A DNA stretch of 64,000 bases from Clostridia bacterium (GCA_017436905.1 JAFSCF010000004.1:19178-83177); one strand, 5' to 3'; numbered from the stretch's first letter, positions 27,471-37,854 are shown. Notes: generated by a model not told the origin, from the sequence alone. Made by a program: numbers and translations.

Positions 27471-28244
27471 ATGTCAAAAGAAAAAAACATTTTAAATACC
27501 GATATTATTGAGGGCAGAAACCCTATTGCCGAGGCGCTTAAATCAGGCAGAGAAATAGATAAAATCATAGTTGCCAAGGGAGAAAGAAACGGTTCTATAA
27601 TTAAAATTATCTCCGACGCCAAGAAAAAAGGCATCGTAATTCAGGAGGCAGACCGAGCCAAACTTGATTCTTTGAGCAATACTAAAAACCATCAGGGTAT
27701 AGTTGCATATGCCGCTGCTGCCCAGTATGTTTCTCTAGAGGATATCCTGCAGTCTGCTAATGATAAAGGCGAGCAGCCGTTTATTGTTATTGCTGATGAA
27801 ATTACCGATCCGCATAACCTTGGCTCACTTCTTAGAACTGCAAATGCAGCGGGCGTTCACGGTATAATTATACCTAAACGCAGAAGTGTGGGGTTAAATT
27901 CAGTTGTTGCCAAAACATCTGCAGGCGCAGTAGAGTTTACACCTGTTGCAAAGGTGTCTAACATAGCAAATACTATAGATAAACTAAAAAAAGAAAACAT
28001 CTGGGTTGTCGGTGCTGATATGGATGGAGAAAACACTATCTATACTCATGATTTTTCAGGCGGTGTTGCAATAGTTGTTGGCAGCGAAGGCGAGGGTATT
28101 TCAAGAATAGTTAAGGAAAAATGTGATTTTCTTGTTAAAATACCTATGTTTGGAGAAATAACATCTTTAAACGCATCTGTAGCAGGTGCACTTATGATTT
28201 ATGAGGTTGTGCGCAACAGATGTAACGGGAGAGAAAAACAATGA
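27471..28244 (+). CDS. rlmB: SpoU-family 23S rRNA 2'-O-methyltransferase (RlmB/TrmH type)
   Basis: A 257-residue protein. An N-terminal L30e-like RNA-binding domain (IIEGRNPIAEALKSGREID, residues ~13-80) is followed by the SPOUT catalytic domain: DEITDPHNLGSLLRTANAAG (motif 1), IVVGSEGEGIS (motif 2) and IPMFGEITSLNASVAGALMI (motif 3). It methylates a ribose in 23S rRNA, probably G2251. The last codons overlap the start of copA by 4 nt (ATGA). Confidence 0.92.
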   Translation: MSKEKNILNTDIIEGRNPIAEALKSGREIDKIIVAKGERNGSIIKIISDAKKKGIVIQEADRAKLDSLSNTKNHQGIVAYAAAAQYVSLEDILQSANDKGEQPFIVIADEITDPHNLGSLLRTANAAGVHGIIIPKRRSVGLNSVVAKTSAGAVEFTPVAKVSNIANTIDKLKKENIWVVGADMDGENTIYTHDFSGGVAIVVGSEGEGISRIVKEKCDFLVKIPMFGEITSLNASVAGALMIYEVVRNRCNGREKQ

Positions 28245-30466
28245 TAAAAAATCAACTTACGGTAACGGGTATGTCTTGTGCCGTATGTGCAGGTAATGTA
28301 GAAAAAACTGTTTCTGCTTTAGATGGAGTGGCTGTTGCATCGGTTAATCTGGCATCTTCAAAATTAACTGTAGAATACTACGAAAATATAACAAACTTAG
28401 ATATAATCATAGAGGCTATTGAAAAAGCCGGCTACGGTGCAAATACAGATAGTTTTAAAGAAAATTATGAGGACCGGCAGAAACAGTCTGATCTCATATT
28501 GCGTAAATTTATTTTTTCGCTGATATTTGCTGTTCCTCTGTTTTATATTTCTATGGGGCATATGGTGGGTATGCCGTTGCCGCAAATTATTAACCCGCAA
28601 ACCAATGCTTTGAATTTTGCGCTTGTGCAGCTAATTCTTTCTGTAGGAAGTATGGTGGCGGGGTACAAATTTTACACACTCGGTTTTTCAAATCTTGTAA
28701 AACTTAAACCTAATATGGACACACTTGTTTCCACCGGCACGTCGGCAGCATTTATATACGGTGTGGTTTTAACAGCGGATTTAATATTAAATCCTCACCA
28801 TACCAGTAATGTTCACAATCTTTATTTTGAATCGGTTGGTGTTATCATTACATTAATTCTTATGGGCAGATTTTTAGAATCGCGTTCAAAACTTAAAACT
28901 AACAATGCTATTTTAAAACTTATTGACCTTGCTCCTAAAAAAGCAGTTGTTATTCGTGACGGCGAGCAGATAGAACTGCCCGTTGAGCAGATTATAATGG
29001 GCGATATCGTATTGATTTCCCCAGGCGAAAAAATCGGTGTGGACGGGATAGTTTCAGAGGGGACAAGCACTGTTGATGAATCTATGCTTACAGGCGAAAG
29101 CGTTCCGGTAGAAAAAACTGTTGGTGATAAGGTTTATGCGGGTTGCATTAATAAATACGGATACCTTAAAATTAAAGCCACAGAGGTTTCGGGTGCAACT
29201 TTGCTTTCGCAGATAACACGCATGGTAGAGGCTGCAAGCGGCTCAAAACCAAAGATAGCCAAACTTGCAGATACTATCTCAGGTTATTTTGTTCCAGCGG
29301 TTATAAGCATAGCAATTTTATCGTCATTTATATGGCTTATTGTAAGCCGTGACTTTGCATTTTCAATCAATATATTCATATCTGTAATGGTTATTGCCTG
29401 CCCGTGTGCGTTAGGTCTTGCAACACCTACGGCGGTTATTGTGTCCGTAGGCAGAGCAGCATCTATGGGAGTGCTTGTTAAAGACTCGTCTGCGCTTGAA
29501 ATTCTTCATAAAGTAGATACTGTTGTTTTTGATAAAACCGGAACTTTAACAGAGGGTAAACCTAAGGTGACGGATATAATTACTGCAAACGGATTTACAC
29601 GTGAGCAGGTTGTATCATATGCGGTTGCTGCAGAAAAAGTTTCAGAGCATCCGTTAAGTGATGCCATTGTAGCACTTGGTAATATTGAAAAAGTTGACCG
29701 ATACGAAGTTTCTTCATTTGAGGCTGTTGTGGGTAAAGGTATTACAGCGCAGGTTTGCGGAAAAAACATTCTTTTGGGTAATGCCGCCTTGCTTGGCGAT
29801 AACGGAGTAGAAATAACCGATGCTGATGTTATTGACAATCTTGCAAATGACGGAAAAACTCCCGTATTGGTTGCAATAGACGGAACTTTTGCAGGCGTGA
29901 TTGCCGCTATGGACTGTGTTAAGCCCGAAGCGAAGAATGTAATTGCTGATTTACATTCTATGGGTAAAAAAGCGGTTGTTTTAACGGGTGATAATAAATA
30001 CGTTGCAATAGCGGTTTCTAAAGAACTTGACGCCGATGACGTTATATACGAAGTTCTTCCGGACCAGAAAGCCGATAAAATCACTCAACTTCAAAGTGAC
30101 GGTCAAATGGTTGCCATGATAGGTGACGGTATTAACGACTCTGTTGCCATAACTTCCGCTGATGTTGGTATATCTGTTGGCTCTGCTACAGAAATTGCAA
30201 TGGAATCTGCCGATATTGTTATTATGAAAAATGACTTGGCAGACATTATTCAGGCTATAAAATTAAGCAATGCAACACTTACAAACATAAAACAAAATCT
30301 GTTCTTTGCATTTGTATACAATACGCTGCTTATACCTGTGGCGGCAGGAGTTTTGTTTGCACCACTCGGAATACTTTTAAATCCGATGATTGCCGCAGCG
30401 GCTATGGCATTCAGCAGTGTGTCTGTTGTTACTAATGCGCTAAGATTGCGTAAAATCAAATTATAA
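28241..30466 (+). CDS. copA: copper-translocating P1B-type ATPase
   Basis: A 741-residue heavy-metal ATPase. One N-terminal HMA domain carries the metal site GMSCAVCAGNVEK (residues ~6-18). Eight membrane helices are expected, with the CPC motif in ACPCALGLATPTAV, the phosphorylation site DKTGTLTEG, the HP motif SEHPLSDA and the hinge GDGINDSVA. CPC plus the HMA domain points to Cu(I) export. It overlaps rlmB by 4 nt; no copZ or csoR is next to it, and no copper operator can be seen in front. Confidence 0.94.
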   Translation: MIKNQLTVTGMSCAVCAGNVEKTVSALDGVAVASVNLASSKLTVEYYENITNLDIIIEAIEKAGYGANTDSFKENYEDRQKQSDLILRKFIFSLIFAVPLFYISMGHMVGMPLPQIINPQTNALNFALVQLILSVGSMVAGYKFYTLGFSNLVKLKPNMDTLVSTGTSAAFIYGVVLTADLILNPHHTSNVHNLYFESVGVIITLILMGRFLESRSKLKTNNAILKLIDLAPKKAVVIRDGEQIELPVEQIIMGDIVLISPGEKIGVDGIVSEGTSTVDESMLTGESVPVEKTVGDKVYAGCINKYGYLKIKATEVSGATLLSQITRMVEAASGSKPKIAKLADTISGYFVPAVISIAILSSFIWLIVSRDFAFSINIFISVMVIACPCALGLATPTAVIVSVGRAASMGVLVKDSSALEILHKVDTVVFDKTGTLTEGKPKVTDIITANGFTREQVVSYAVAAEKVSEHPLSDAIVALGNIEKVDRYEVSSFEAVVGKGITAQVCGKNILLGNAALLGDNGVEITDADVIDNLANDGKTPVLVAIDGTFAGVIAAMDCVKPEAKNVIADLHSMGKKAVVLTGDNKYVAIAVSKELDADDVIYEVLPDQKADKITQLQSDGQMVAMIGDGINDSVAITSADVGISVGSATEIAMESADIVIMKNDLADIIQAIKLSNATLTNIKQNLFFAFVYNTLLIPVAAGVLFAPLGILLNPMIAAAAMAFSSVSVVTNALRLRKIKL

Positions 30467-30485
30467 TTAAGAGAGGTATTTTTAA

Positions 30486-30758
30486 ATGGAAAAAGCAATA
30501 ATCACCGTAATAGGTAAAGATAAAGTGGGTATAATCGCTAAAGTTACAAATACATTGGCAGAGTGCAGTATAAATGTGCTTGATATTACACAGACAATTC
30601 TTCAGGATATGTTTACAATGATGATGATTGTAGATATTTCAAAAAGCGATATGGATATATCCGCTATAAGAGATAATCTTACCGCTACCGGAACAGAATT
30701 AGGTGTTGAAATACGAATTCAGCACGAAGATATTTTCAATTCAATGCACAGAATTTAA
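30486..30758 (+). CDS. UPF0237 ACT-domain protein
   Basis: A 90-residue single ACT domain (AIITVIGKDKVGIIAKVTNT at the start). It belongs to the UPF0237 family, whose role is unknown. It is almost always paired with a UPF0210 gene, as here (12 nt downstream). The ACT fold suggests amino-acid sensing, and the aromatic amino acid genes directly downstream would fit, but this is inference. Confidence 0.9.
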   Translation: MEKAIITVIGKDKVGIIAKVTNTLAECSINVLDITQTILQDMFTMMMIVDISKSDMDISAIRDNLTATGTELGVEIRIQHEDIFNSMHRI

Positions 30759-30770
30759 GGAGGGTTCATC

Positions 30771-32129
30771 TTGATTAATCAGTTTGAAGTTTTAGAAACC
30801 AAAAAAATGCTCGACGAAGAAAATCTTGATATAAGAACTATCACGATGGGCATTTCTCTTCTTGACTGTATAGATGCAAGTGCACAGAAAACCTGTGATA
30901 ATATTTATGATAAAATCACCCGTACAGCAAAAGACTTGGTTAAAACGGGCGAAGATATTGAAAAAGATTACGGTATTCCCATTATTAATAAGCGTATTTC
31001 TGTAACGCCCGTATCTATAGTGGGTGGTGCAACCGATGCCAAAGACTATGTGTGCATAGCAAAGGCGCTTGATAAAGCCGCTAAAGAAACAGGTGTAAAC
31101 TTTATCGGCGGTTTTTCTGCACTAGTGCAGAAAGGATATACAAAAGGCGACTGTATACTAATCGATTCTATCCCTGAAGCACTTGCTACTACCGAGCGTG
31201 TTTGCTCGTCGGTAAATGTAGGGTCAACCAAAGCGGGTATCAATATGGACGCCGTTAAACAGATGGGAGAGATTATTAAAAAAACAGCCGACTTAACTGC
31301 TTCAACAGACGGTTTTGGCTGTGCTAAACTCGTTGTATTTGCAAATGCTGTAGAGGATAATCCGTTTATGGCAGGGGCATTTCACGGAGTGGGTGAGCCC
31401 GACAGCGTTATCCATGTTGGCGTAAGTGGTCCTGGTGTTGTTAAATGCGCTTTGGAAAAGGTTAAAGGAGAAGACTTCGGGGTAGTTGCAAATACCATTA
31501 AAAAGACAGCGTTTAAAATTACCCGTATGGGACAACTCGTTGCTCAGGAGGCGTCAAGACGTTTAAACGTACCTTTTGGTATAGTAGATTTATCATTAGC
31601 ACCAACGCCTGCCGTTGGAGACAGTGTAGCATATATATTAGAGGAAATGGGCATAGAAAAATGCGGCGCACACGGTACAACCGCTGCTCTTGCTCTTTTA
31701 AATGATGCTGTTAAAAAAGGCGGAGTGTTTGCATCGTCTTATGTAGGCGGACTTTCAGGTGCATTTATCCCTGTAAGCGAAGATGCCGGCATGATAAGTG
31801 CTGCAAGTATAGGCGCACTTTCTTTGGAAAAACTTGAGGCAATGACCTGCGTGTGCTCTGTAGGATTAGATATGATAGTAGTTCCCGGTGATACTTCTGC
31901 CTCTACAATTTCTGCTATTATTGCAGACGAAGCTGCAATCGGTATGATTAATAACAAAACCACCGCTGTAAGACTTATTCCTGCACCCGGCAAAAATGTT
32001 GGTGATGTAGTTGAATTCGGCGGTTTGTTAGGCACCGGCCCCGTTATGAAAGTAAGCGAATACTCCAGCGACGAATTCATAGCCCGTGGCGGCAGAATAC
32101 CTGCGCCAATTCACAGTTTAAGAAACTAA
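30771..32129 (+). CDS. UPF0210 (DUF711, PFL-like) family protein
   Basis: A 452-residue protein of the UPF0210 family, with a fold distantly related to the anaerobic ribonucleotide reductase and pyruvate formate-lyase barrel. Recognisable stretches are [32 protein letters not shown] and [18 protein letters not shown]. No glycyl-radical RVSGY-type motif is present at the C terminus, so it is not an active PFL. Start TTG follows AAGGAGG. Function unknown; it forms a conserved unit with the upstream ACT protein. Confidence 0.9.
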   Translation: MINQFEVLETKKMLDEENLDIRTITMGISLLDCIDASAQKTCDNIYDKITRTAKDLVKTGEDIEKDYGIPIINKRISVTPVSIVGGATDAKDYVCIAKALDKAAKETGVNFIGGFSALVQKGYTKGDCILIDSIPEALATTERVCSSVNVGSTKAGINMDAVKQMGEIIKKTADLTASTDGFGCAKLVVFANAVEDNPFMAGAFHGVGEPDSVIHVGVSGPGVVKCALEKVKGEDFGVVANTIKKTAFKITRMGQLVAQEASRRLNVPFGIVDLSLAPTPAVGDSVAYILEEMGIEKCGAHGTTAALALLNDAVKKGGVFASSYVGGLSGAFIPVSEDAGMISAASIGALSLEKLEAMTCVCSVGLDMIVVPGDTSASTISAIIADEAAIGMINNKTTAVRLIPAPGKNVGDVVEFGGLLGTGPVMKVSEYSSDEFIARGGRIPAPIHSLRN

Positions 32130-32143
32130 GGAGATTTTTTTAA

Positions 32144-33178
32144 ATGCTGATGAATGTAAAGACCAGTTCTCACAATTACGATATAGTTATTGAAAAAGGT
32201 ATATTTTCACGCCTGGGCGACGTGATTTCTGATGTTGCCAAGGGAAAACTGTTTGTTATAACAGATGAAAATGTAGACGCTATATATCACGACAAATTAT
32301 ACTCAAATTTAAGTGATTATAATTTTGAATATATGGTGCTTCCTGCAGGGGAGAGAACTAAGTGTCTGGATATGCTTGGCAGGATTTATTCCGCACTTGC
32401 CGATGCAAAGATGTCACGTTCTGATACTATTATTGCATTTGGTGGTGGAGTTATTGGGGATATAACAGGGTTAGCGGCGGCTACATATCTTCGTGGTGTA
32501 AATTTTATCGGCATACCAACAACATTGCTCTCTCAGGTAGACAGCAGTGTCGGCGGGAAAGTGGCGATTGACCTGCCTCAGGGTAAAAACCTTGTTGGAA
32601 GTTTCTACCCGCCTAAAAAAGTTATTATTGATACAGAATTTTTAAATACTTTGCCTGAAAGAGTGTTTAATGACGGTATGGCAGAGGTTATCAAGTATGC
32701 GTGCATACGTGATGCTAAACTTTTTGATATCCTTAGCGACGATATATCAAATCGTATGGACGAGATTGTGTATATGTGCCTTGATATAAAACGCCAGGTT
32801 GTTGAGGCTGATGAGTTTGACAAAGGCGAAAGAATGATTTTAAATTTCGGTCATACATTTGGTCATGCAGTTGAAAAAATGTATAATTACGAAACATATA
32901 CGCATGGTGAAGCAGTTGCCATAGGTATGTCAAAAATAACCCGTGCTACGGAAAATATGGGTTATACTGAAGATGGCACATCAGACAGACTTGAAAATCT
33001 GCTTGCAAAGTATAATTTGGTTTTTGATAACTTTACATTTGATGCTGAAACTGCTATGAACATTATGGCACTCGATAAAAAAAGCGATAGCGAGTATATC
33101 AATTATATTTTTATTAAAAATATTGGCACTTGCGAGATAGTAAAACGCAGCAAAGAAGATAAATTCATTGTAAAATAG
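32144..33178 (+). CDS. aroB: 3-dehydroquinate synthase
   Basis: A 344-residue NAD- and metal-dependent enzyme that cyclises DAHP to 3-dehydroquinate, step 2 of the shikimate pathway. The NAD site is FGGGVIGDITGLAAATYLRG, and metal and substrate residues are in VDSSVGGKVAID and FGHTFGHAVEK. Length is typical. First of seven tightly packed aromatic genes on the plus strand; ribosome binding site AAGGAG. A second ATG two codons in is also possible. Confidence 0.95.
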   Translation: MLMNVKTSSHNYDIVIEKGIFSRLGDVISDVAKGKLFVITDENVDAIYHDKLYSNLSDYNFEYMVLPAGERTKCLDMLGRIYSALADAKMSRSDTIIAFGGGVIGDITGLAAATYLRGVNFIGIPTTLLSQVDSSVGGKVAIDLPQGKNLVGSFYPPKKVIIDTEFLNTLPERVFNDGMAEVIKYACIRDAKLFDILSDDISNRMDEIVYMCLDIKRQVVEADEFDKGERMILNFGHTFGHAVEKMYNYETYTHGEAVAIGMSKITRATENMGYTEDGTSDRLENLLAKYNLVFDNFTFDAETAMNIMALDKKSDSEYINYIFIKNIGTCEIVKRSKEDKFIVK

Positions 33179-33191
33179 GGGAGGCGGTAAC

Positions 33192-34457
33192 GTGGACAGA
33201 ACAGTTACATTCTCGGGTGGATTTGTGCCTGATGCCAGCGTCAGTATACCGTCATCAAAATCGTATATCCACCGTATGGCAATATGTGCGGCACTCTCTG
33301 ACGGTGTAAGTACCATATCAAATGTAAATTTTTCAAATGATATTACGGCAACTTTAGGCTGCCTTGAAACACTTGGATGTAAATCAGTTGTTACAGACGA
33401 TAAAATTGAAATACACGGCGGTAAATTCACTGATGATTTAAAACTGTATAACTGCGACGAATCTGCGTCTACGTTAAGGTTTATGATTCCCGTAGTACTC
33501 GCTGCTGCCGGAAAAGGTAAGTTTACGGGCACACCAACACTTATGAAACGTCCACTTGATACATATTTTGATATGTTTTCGGACAACGGCATTGCATACG
33601 ATTATAAAGCAGGTGAATATCTGAAAGCGGAGGGTGGCTTTGTAAAAGACGAATATAGTCTTGACGGGAGCGTGAGTTCGCAGTTTATTACCGGTATACT
33701 TTTAGCACTTGCTTATCTTGGCGGAAGAAGAAAACTTAATATTATTGGTAATCTTTCGTCAGCACCTTATGTAGATATAACACGTGAGGTTATGCAACAG
33801 TTTGGTGTAAAAGTTGATTTTGGCGGCAACGCATTTATAATTGATGGAAGCGGAAAATTCATACCGCAAAATGTTATCGCTCAGGGCGATTATTCACAAT
33901 CGGCGTTTTATCTAGCGGCGGCTGTTATGGGGGGCAGAATAACACTTAAAAATTTATCTTTAACTACATCTCAGGGCGATGCTGTAATAGTTGACCTTGT
34001 TGAGAAAATGGGCGGTAAAATCACAAAAACCGCAGACGGAATTGTGGCAGAAAAATCACAACTTAAATCACTCGGTGTTATAGACGCAGAGGATTTTCCT
34101 GATATTGTACCGCCGCTTGCACTTATGTGTACGCAATGCATCGGCGATACCACCATTACAAATGTAAGCCGATTGAAGATAAAAGAGAGTAACAGACTTT
34201 TAGCGGTGCAAACACTTTTAAATCAACTTGGAGCAGAAGTTAAAATAGATGATAATAATATGTATATAAAAGGCGAAGCACATCTGCATGGGGCTGAGGT
34301 CAGTGCGTTTAACGACCACCGCATTGCCATGACTGCCGCAGTTGCCGCAGTTGCCGCCGATGGAAGTATAACTATAAAAGAGAGCGAAAGCGTAAAAAAA
34401 TCGTATCCGAAATTCTTTGATGATTTCGTTAAATTAGGGGGTATCAGCGTTGAGTGA
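33192..34457 (+). CDS. aroA: 5-enolpyruvylshikimate-3-phosphate synthase
   Basis: A 421-residue EPSP synthase that joins shikimate-3-phosphate with PEP. Motifs: IPSSKSYIHR (residues ~18-27), DESASTLRF, SSQFITGILLAL, DFPDIVPPLA, RLKIKESNRL and NDHRIAM. The glycine-rich segment usually written GNAGTxxR in class I enzymes reads CDESASTLRF, so it falls in the divergent clostridial group. GTG start behind GGAGGCGG; the end overlaps aroC by 8 nt. Confidence 0.93.
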   Translation: MDRTVTFSGGFVPDASVSIPSSKSYIHRMAICAALSDGVSTISNVNFSNDITATLGCLETLGCKSVVTDDKIEIHGGKFTDDLKLYNCDESASTLRFMIPVVLAAAGKGKFTGTPTLMKRPLDTYFDMFSDNGIAYDYKAGEYLKAEGGFVKDEYSLDGSVSSQFITGILLALAYLGGRRKLNIIGNLSSAPYVDITREVMQQFGVKVDFGGNAFIIDGSGKFIPQNVIAQGDYSQSAFYLAAAVMGGRITLKNLSLTTSQGDAVIVDLVEKMGGKITKTADGIVAEKSQLKSLGVIDAEDFPDIVPPLALMCTQCIGDTTITNVSRLKIKESNRLLAVQTLLNQLGAEVKIDDNNMYIKGEAHLHGAEVSAFNDHRIAMTAAVAAVAADGSITIKESESVKKSYPKFFDDFVKLGGISVE

Positions 34458-35526
34458 TATTTGGGGAAAAAATATTCAGTTTGCAATATTCGGCGAATCT
34501 CACGGAACGGCAATCGGCGGTGTTATATCGTCACTGCCTGCAGGTATTGAGATTGACTTTGACGCAATTAATCACGAACTTCGCCGTCGCAATCACCGTG
34601 CGGCTTACTCCACACCTCGTGCAGAGGCAGACGCTTTTGAATTTTTAAGCGGTGTATACGATGGCAAAACTACCGGTTCGGCGCTTTCGTTTATTATCCG
34701 TAATCAGGACACAAAAAGTTCTGATTATAAAAATTTGAATGTTACACCACGCCCCGGTCATGCAGATTACCCTGCGTCTGTTAAGTATGATGGTTTTAAC
34801 GATTATCGTGGTGGCGGTCACTTTTCAGGAAGAATAACAGCACCGCTTGTTGTTGCAGGTGCTATTGCCAAGCAGATTTTAAAATTGCAGGGCATAGATG
34901 TTTTTGCACACATTTTATCAATCGGAAGTGTAAAAGGCAAAAGTTTTGTTGATACCGGTATCTGTGATGATACAGTTAAAAATTTAAAAGAAAAAATCTT
35001 TGCTGTAGCAGATGCGGATTTGGAAAATGCTATGATGGCAGAGATTGAAAAATACCGTAGTGAGGGCAACTCTATCGGCGGTATTATAGAATGTGCCGTA
35101 ACAGGTGTACCTGCAGGAGTTGGTAATCCGTTTTTTGAGTCGGTAGAAAGCCGACTTGCAGCGATGCTGTTTTCTATCCCTGCAGTTAAAGGTGTGGAGT
35201 TTGGCAAAGGTTTTGATATTACCACTTTAAGCGGATACGATGCCAACGACGCCTACAGATATGATGGCGACAAAATTGTAACTGAAACTAACAATAACGG
35301 CGGTATTTTGGGTGGTATTACCAATGGCGCACCAGTAATATTTAAAACAGCAATCAAACCTACTCCGTCTGTATCAATGGAGCAAAAAACTGTTGATTTA
35401 AGTTCAAAGGCTGATGCTACAGTTGAGGTTAAAGGCAGGCATGACAGTTGCATTGTGCCACGTGCAGTACCGGTTGTAGAGGCGGCCGCCGCACTTACGA
35501 TTCTTGATATTTTAAGAGGTAACTGA
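34450..35526 (+). CDS. aroC: chorismate synthase
   Basis: A 358-residue FMN-dependent lyase that makes chorismate. The N terminus FAIFGESHGTAIGGVI, the central RPGHADYPASVKYD and GGGHFSGRITAPLV, and the C-terminal GRHDSCIVPRAVPVVEAAAA are signature segments. TTG start inside aroA with AGGGGG 9 nt upstream; a starting codon within the previous gene suggests coupling. Confidence 0.96.
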   Translation: MSDIWGKNIQFAIFGESHGTAIGGVISSLPAGIEIDFDAINHELRRRNHRAAYSTPRAEADAFEFLSGVYDGKTTGSALSFIIRNQDTKSSDYKNLNVTPRPGHADYPASVKYDGFNDYRGGGHFSGRITAPLVVAGAIAKQILKLQGIDVFAHILSIGSVKGKSFVDTGICDDTVKNLKEKIFAVADADLENAMMAEIEKYRSEGNSIGGIIECAVTGVPAGVGNPFFESVESRLAAMLFSIPAVKGVEFGKGFDITTLSGYDANDAYRYDGDKIVTETNNNGGILGGITNGAPVIFKTAIKPTPSVSMEQKTVDLSSKADATVEVKGRHDSCIVPRAVPVVEAAAALTILDILRGN

Positions 35527-35528
35527 TA

Positions 35529-36620
35529 ATGAATATTGATGAATTAAGAAAAGAAATAGACTCTATTGACGCAGAACTTACATCATTGCTTGAAAGAAGA
35601 ATGGGGGTAAGTACGGCTATCGGTGAGTATAAAAAAGAAAGAGGACTTAAAGTTTATGATGCCGCAAGGGAAAGGGAAGTAATTGCAAAAAATCTTTCCC
35701 GCCTTAACGACAAAAAACTTGCGCCTTATGTAGAAAATATTTATAACTGCATAATGACCGAAAGTAAGAAAAAGCAGAGCGATTTATCAAAAAAAGAACT
35801 TTCTATCGGGTTTCAGGGCGTTAAAGGCAGTTTTTCGCACGAGGCATGCTTAAAATATACCTCTGCAAATACCGATATTAAATATACTACCGAGAATTTT
35901 AATACTTTTGACAGCCTTTGCAATGCGCTTTTAAACGGCGATATTGACAGAGCAGTAATTCCGTTTGAGAATTCTTCCACGGGTCCAGTTGTTGATGTGT
36001 ACGATTTGCTCAGCAAATATAACTTTTATATTGTAGGTGAGGTATACGTTAAAGTAAACCATAACCTTATGGTTAAAGATGGAACAGATATTGCCAATGT
36101 ACGTGATATTTATTCTCATCCTCAGGCGTTTATGCAGTGCAGAGAATTTTTGAACCAGCACAACTACAAGCAGATTCCGCATTTTAATACTGCCGTAAGC
36201 GCTAAGTTTGTAAGCGAGAGCGACAGAGACGATATTGCCGCTATTGCAAGTGAGGCTGCTGCAAAGTTGTATTCGTTAAAGATTATAGAACACGATATTA
36301 ACTATAATGCGAATAATGTAACAAAATTCATTATTCTGTCGAATGAAGCAAGGGAGAAATCTGATTGCAATAAGATAAGCATTATTGTGTCTATAGAAGA
36401 TCGTCCCGGTTCGCTTGCAGATTTCATTGAACTTTTTAAAGGAACGGGAATCAATATGACGAAAATAGAGTCACGTCCCGATATAGGCAGTCCCTTTAAA
36501 TATATCTTCTTTATTGACTTTATGGGTAATGTTTTAGATAATAAAATCGCCGATTTTATTGAAAAGTTAAGAACAGAATCCAACGACTTCAAATATCTTG
36601 GTAACTACAGAGCGTATTGA
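35529..36620 (+). CDS. pheA: bifunctional chorismate mutase / prephenate dehydratase (P-protein)
   Basis: A 363-residue fusion. Residues 1-85 are an AroQ-type chorismate mutase (IDELRKEIDSIDAELTSLLERR type helix). The dehydratase domain (~92-275) shows IGFQGVKGSFSHEACLKY, ENSSTGPVVDVYDLL and SHPQAFMQCREFL; a C-terminal ACT domain (~283-360) has RPGSLADFIELF and IESRPDIGSPFKYIFFID, the ESRP phenylalanine-binding motif. It converts chorismate to phenylpyruvate under Phe control. Two nucleotides separate it from aroC. Confidence 0.95.
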   Translation: MNIDELRKEIDSIDAELTSLLERRMGVSTAIGEYKKERGLKVYDAAREREVIAKNLSRLNDKKLAPYVENIYNCIMTESKKKQSDLSKKELSIGFQGVKGSFSHEACLKYTSANTDIKYTTENFNTFDSLCNALLNGDIDRAVIPFENSSTGPVVDVYDLLSKYNFYIVGEVYVKVNHNLMVKDGTDIANVRDIYSHPQAFMQCREFLNQHNYKQIPHFNTAVSAKFVSESDRDDIAAIASEAAAKLYSLKIIEHDINYNANNVTKFIILSNEAREKSDCNKISIIVSIEDRPGSLADFIELFKGTGINMTKIESRPDIGSPFKYIFFIDFMGNVLDNKIADFIEKLRTESNDFKYLGNYRAY

Positions 36621-36631
36621 GGAGTGATACT

Positions 36632-37417
36632 GTGGCTAAATACGGTTTAATAGGCGGAAAACTCGGACATTCTTATTCTATGGGTATACACGAAAAGTAT
36701 TTTGCTACCATCGGAGAGAAGTCTACATACGAACTTATTGAAACGCCGACAGAAAATCTTAAACAAACTTTAGAAAATCTTGCAAATGAAGGTTACTGCG
36801 GAATAAATGTCACCATACCGCACAAAAAAGCGGTTATGGAGTTTTTAGATGAAATTGCACCTGAAGCAGAGTTTATTGGCGCAGTAAACACTATAAAGTT
36901 TGAAAACGGAAAACTTTTCGGGTTTAATACCGATTATTACGGCTTTGGTAAAACTCTGGATAAATTCGGTATAGATATATCAGGCAAAAAAACATATATA
37001 CTCGGTACGGGCGGTGCGGCAAATGCTGTTTCGGCATATTGCCGTAATAATGGTGCTGAGGTTATATTTGTATCTCGCACACCGTCAAACAACGCAATCG
37101 GTTATGATGAACTTAAAAACGTACCTGCAGGTGGAGTACTTATAAATTGCACACCCGTCGGTATGTACCCTGATACAGATGCCGCACCGATAGAATGTGT
37201 AGACGGGTTTGATGCGGTGGTGGACTTGATATATAATCCCACAAAAACAAAACTTTTAAAAAATGCCGAAGAACATGGTATAAAAGCAGTGAACGGTATG
37301 TATATGCTGGTGGCGCAGGCAATTTGCGCAGAGGCAATATGGCACAATACAGATTTTGAAGAGAATATTATTGACGATGTATATACGCAGGTTTTAAATA
37401 AGATGGAGGCGAATTGA
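36632..37417 (+). CDS. aroE: shikimate dehydrogenase
   Basis: A 261-residue NADP-dependent enzyme reducing 3-dehydroshikimate. GGKLGHSYSMGIHEKYF at the N terminus binds shikimate; the catalytic Lys lies in VTIPHKKAVMEF and its partner Asp in GFNTDYYGF. The NADP loop is LGTGGAANAV; the C-terminal NGMYMLVAQA is conserved. GTG at 36632 has GAGGAG 7 nt upstream and is chosen over an in-frame TTG at 36617 that precedes that site. The end is interlocked with aroQ. Confidence 0.94.
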   Translation: MAKYGLIGGKLGHSYSMGIHEKYFATIGEKSTYELIETPTENLKQTLENLANEGYCGINVTIPHKKAVMEFLDEIAPEAEFIGAVNTIKFENGKLFGFNTDYYGFGKTLDKFGIDISGKKTYILGTGGAANAVSAYCRNNGAEVIFVSRTPSNNAIGYDELKNVPAGGVLINCTPVGMYPDTDAAPIECVDGFDAVVDLIYNPTKTKLLKNAEEHGIKAVNGMYMLVAQAICAEAIWHNTDFEENIIDDVYTQVLNKMEAN

Positions 37418-37419
37418 TT

Positions 37420-37854
37420 ATGAAAATTATGCTTATAAACGGTGTTAATTTAAACTTTGTGGGTATCCGTGAAAAAGGTATTTACGGAAATAAAGATTTT
37501 AACTCTATTTGCGGAGATGTTAAAAAATATGCTGACGAAAAAGGTGTGGAACTTACACTTTTCCAGAGTAATTGCGAGGGCGAAATAGTAGATTGCCTGC
37601 AGAGAGCGTATTTTGAAAAATATGACGCTGTTATCATAAACCCCGGAGCACACTCACACTACAGTATTGCTATATATGATGCCATCAAGAGCATCAGCCT
37701 GCCATGTGTGGAGGTACACCTTTCAAACGTTCATGCAAGGGAAGATTTCAGAAAGAACTGTGTAACAGCCGGTGCTTGTTCAGGTCAGATATGTGGTTTT
37801 GGCGAACTGGGATATAAGATGGCTATTGATGCATTGGTGGCACAGGCAAAATGA
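37420..37854 (+). CDS. aroQ: type II 3-dehydroquinate dehydratase
   Basis: A 144-residue type II dehydroquinase; these form dodecamers and dehydrate 3-dehydroquinate. Active-site Tyr and loop Arg are in REKGIYGN, the substrate segment in NPGAHSHYSIAIYDAI, and the catalytic His in EVHLSNVHARE. The usual SNHEGE motif reads SNCEGE here, a Cys where His is common; other key residues are present, so activity is expected. ATG at 37420 is preferred (GGAGG 10 nt upstream); a TTG two codons earlier is possible. Confidence 0.94.
   Translation: MKIMLINGVNLNFVGIREKGIYGNKDFNSICGDVKKYADEKGVELTLFQSNCEGEIVDCLQRAYFEKYDAVIINPGAHSHYSIAIYDAIKSISLPCVEVHLSNVHAREDFRKNCVTAGACSGQICGFGELGYKMAIDALVAQAK

Noticed and set aside
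30771..32129. Active pyruvate formate-lyase
   Set aside because: The fold family is distantly related, but the C-terminal glycyl radical motif and the active-site Cys pair are absent, and no activating radical SAM enzyme adjoins.
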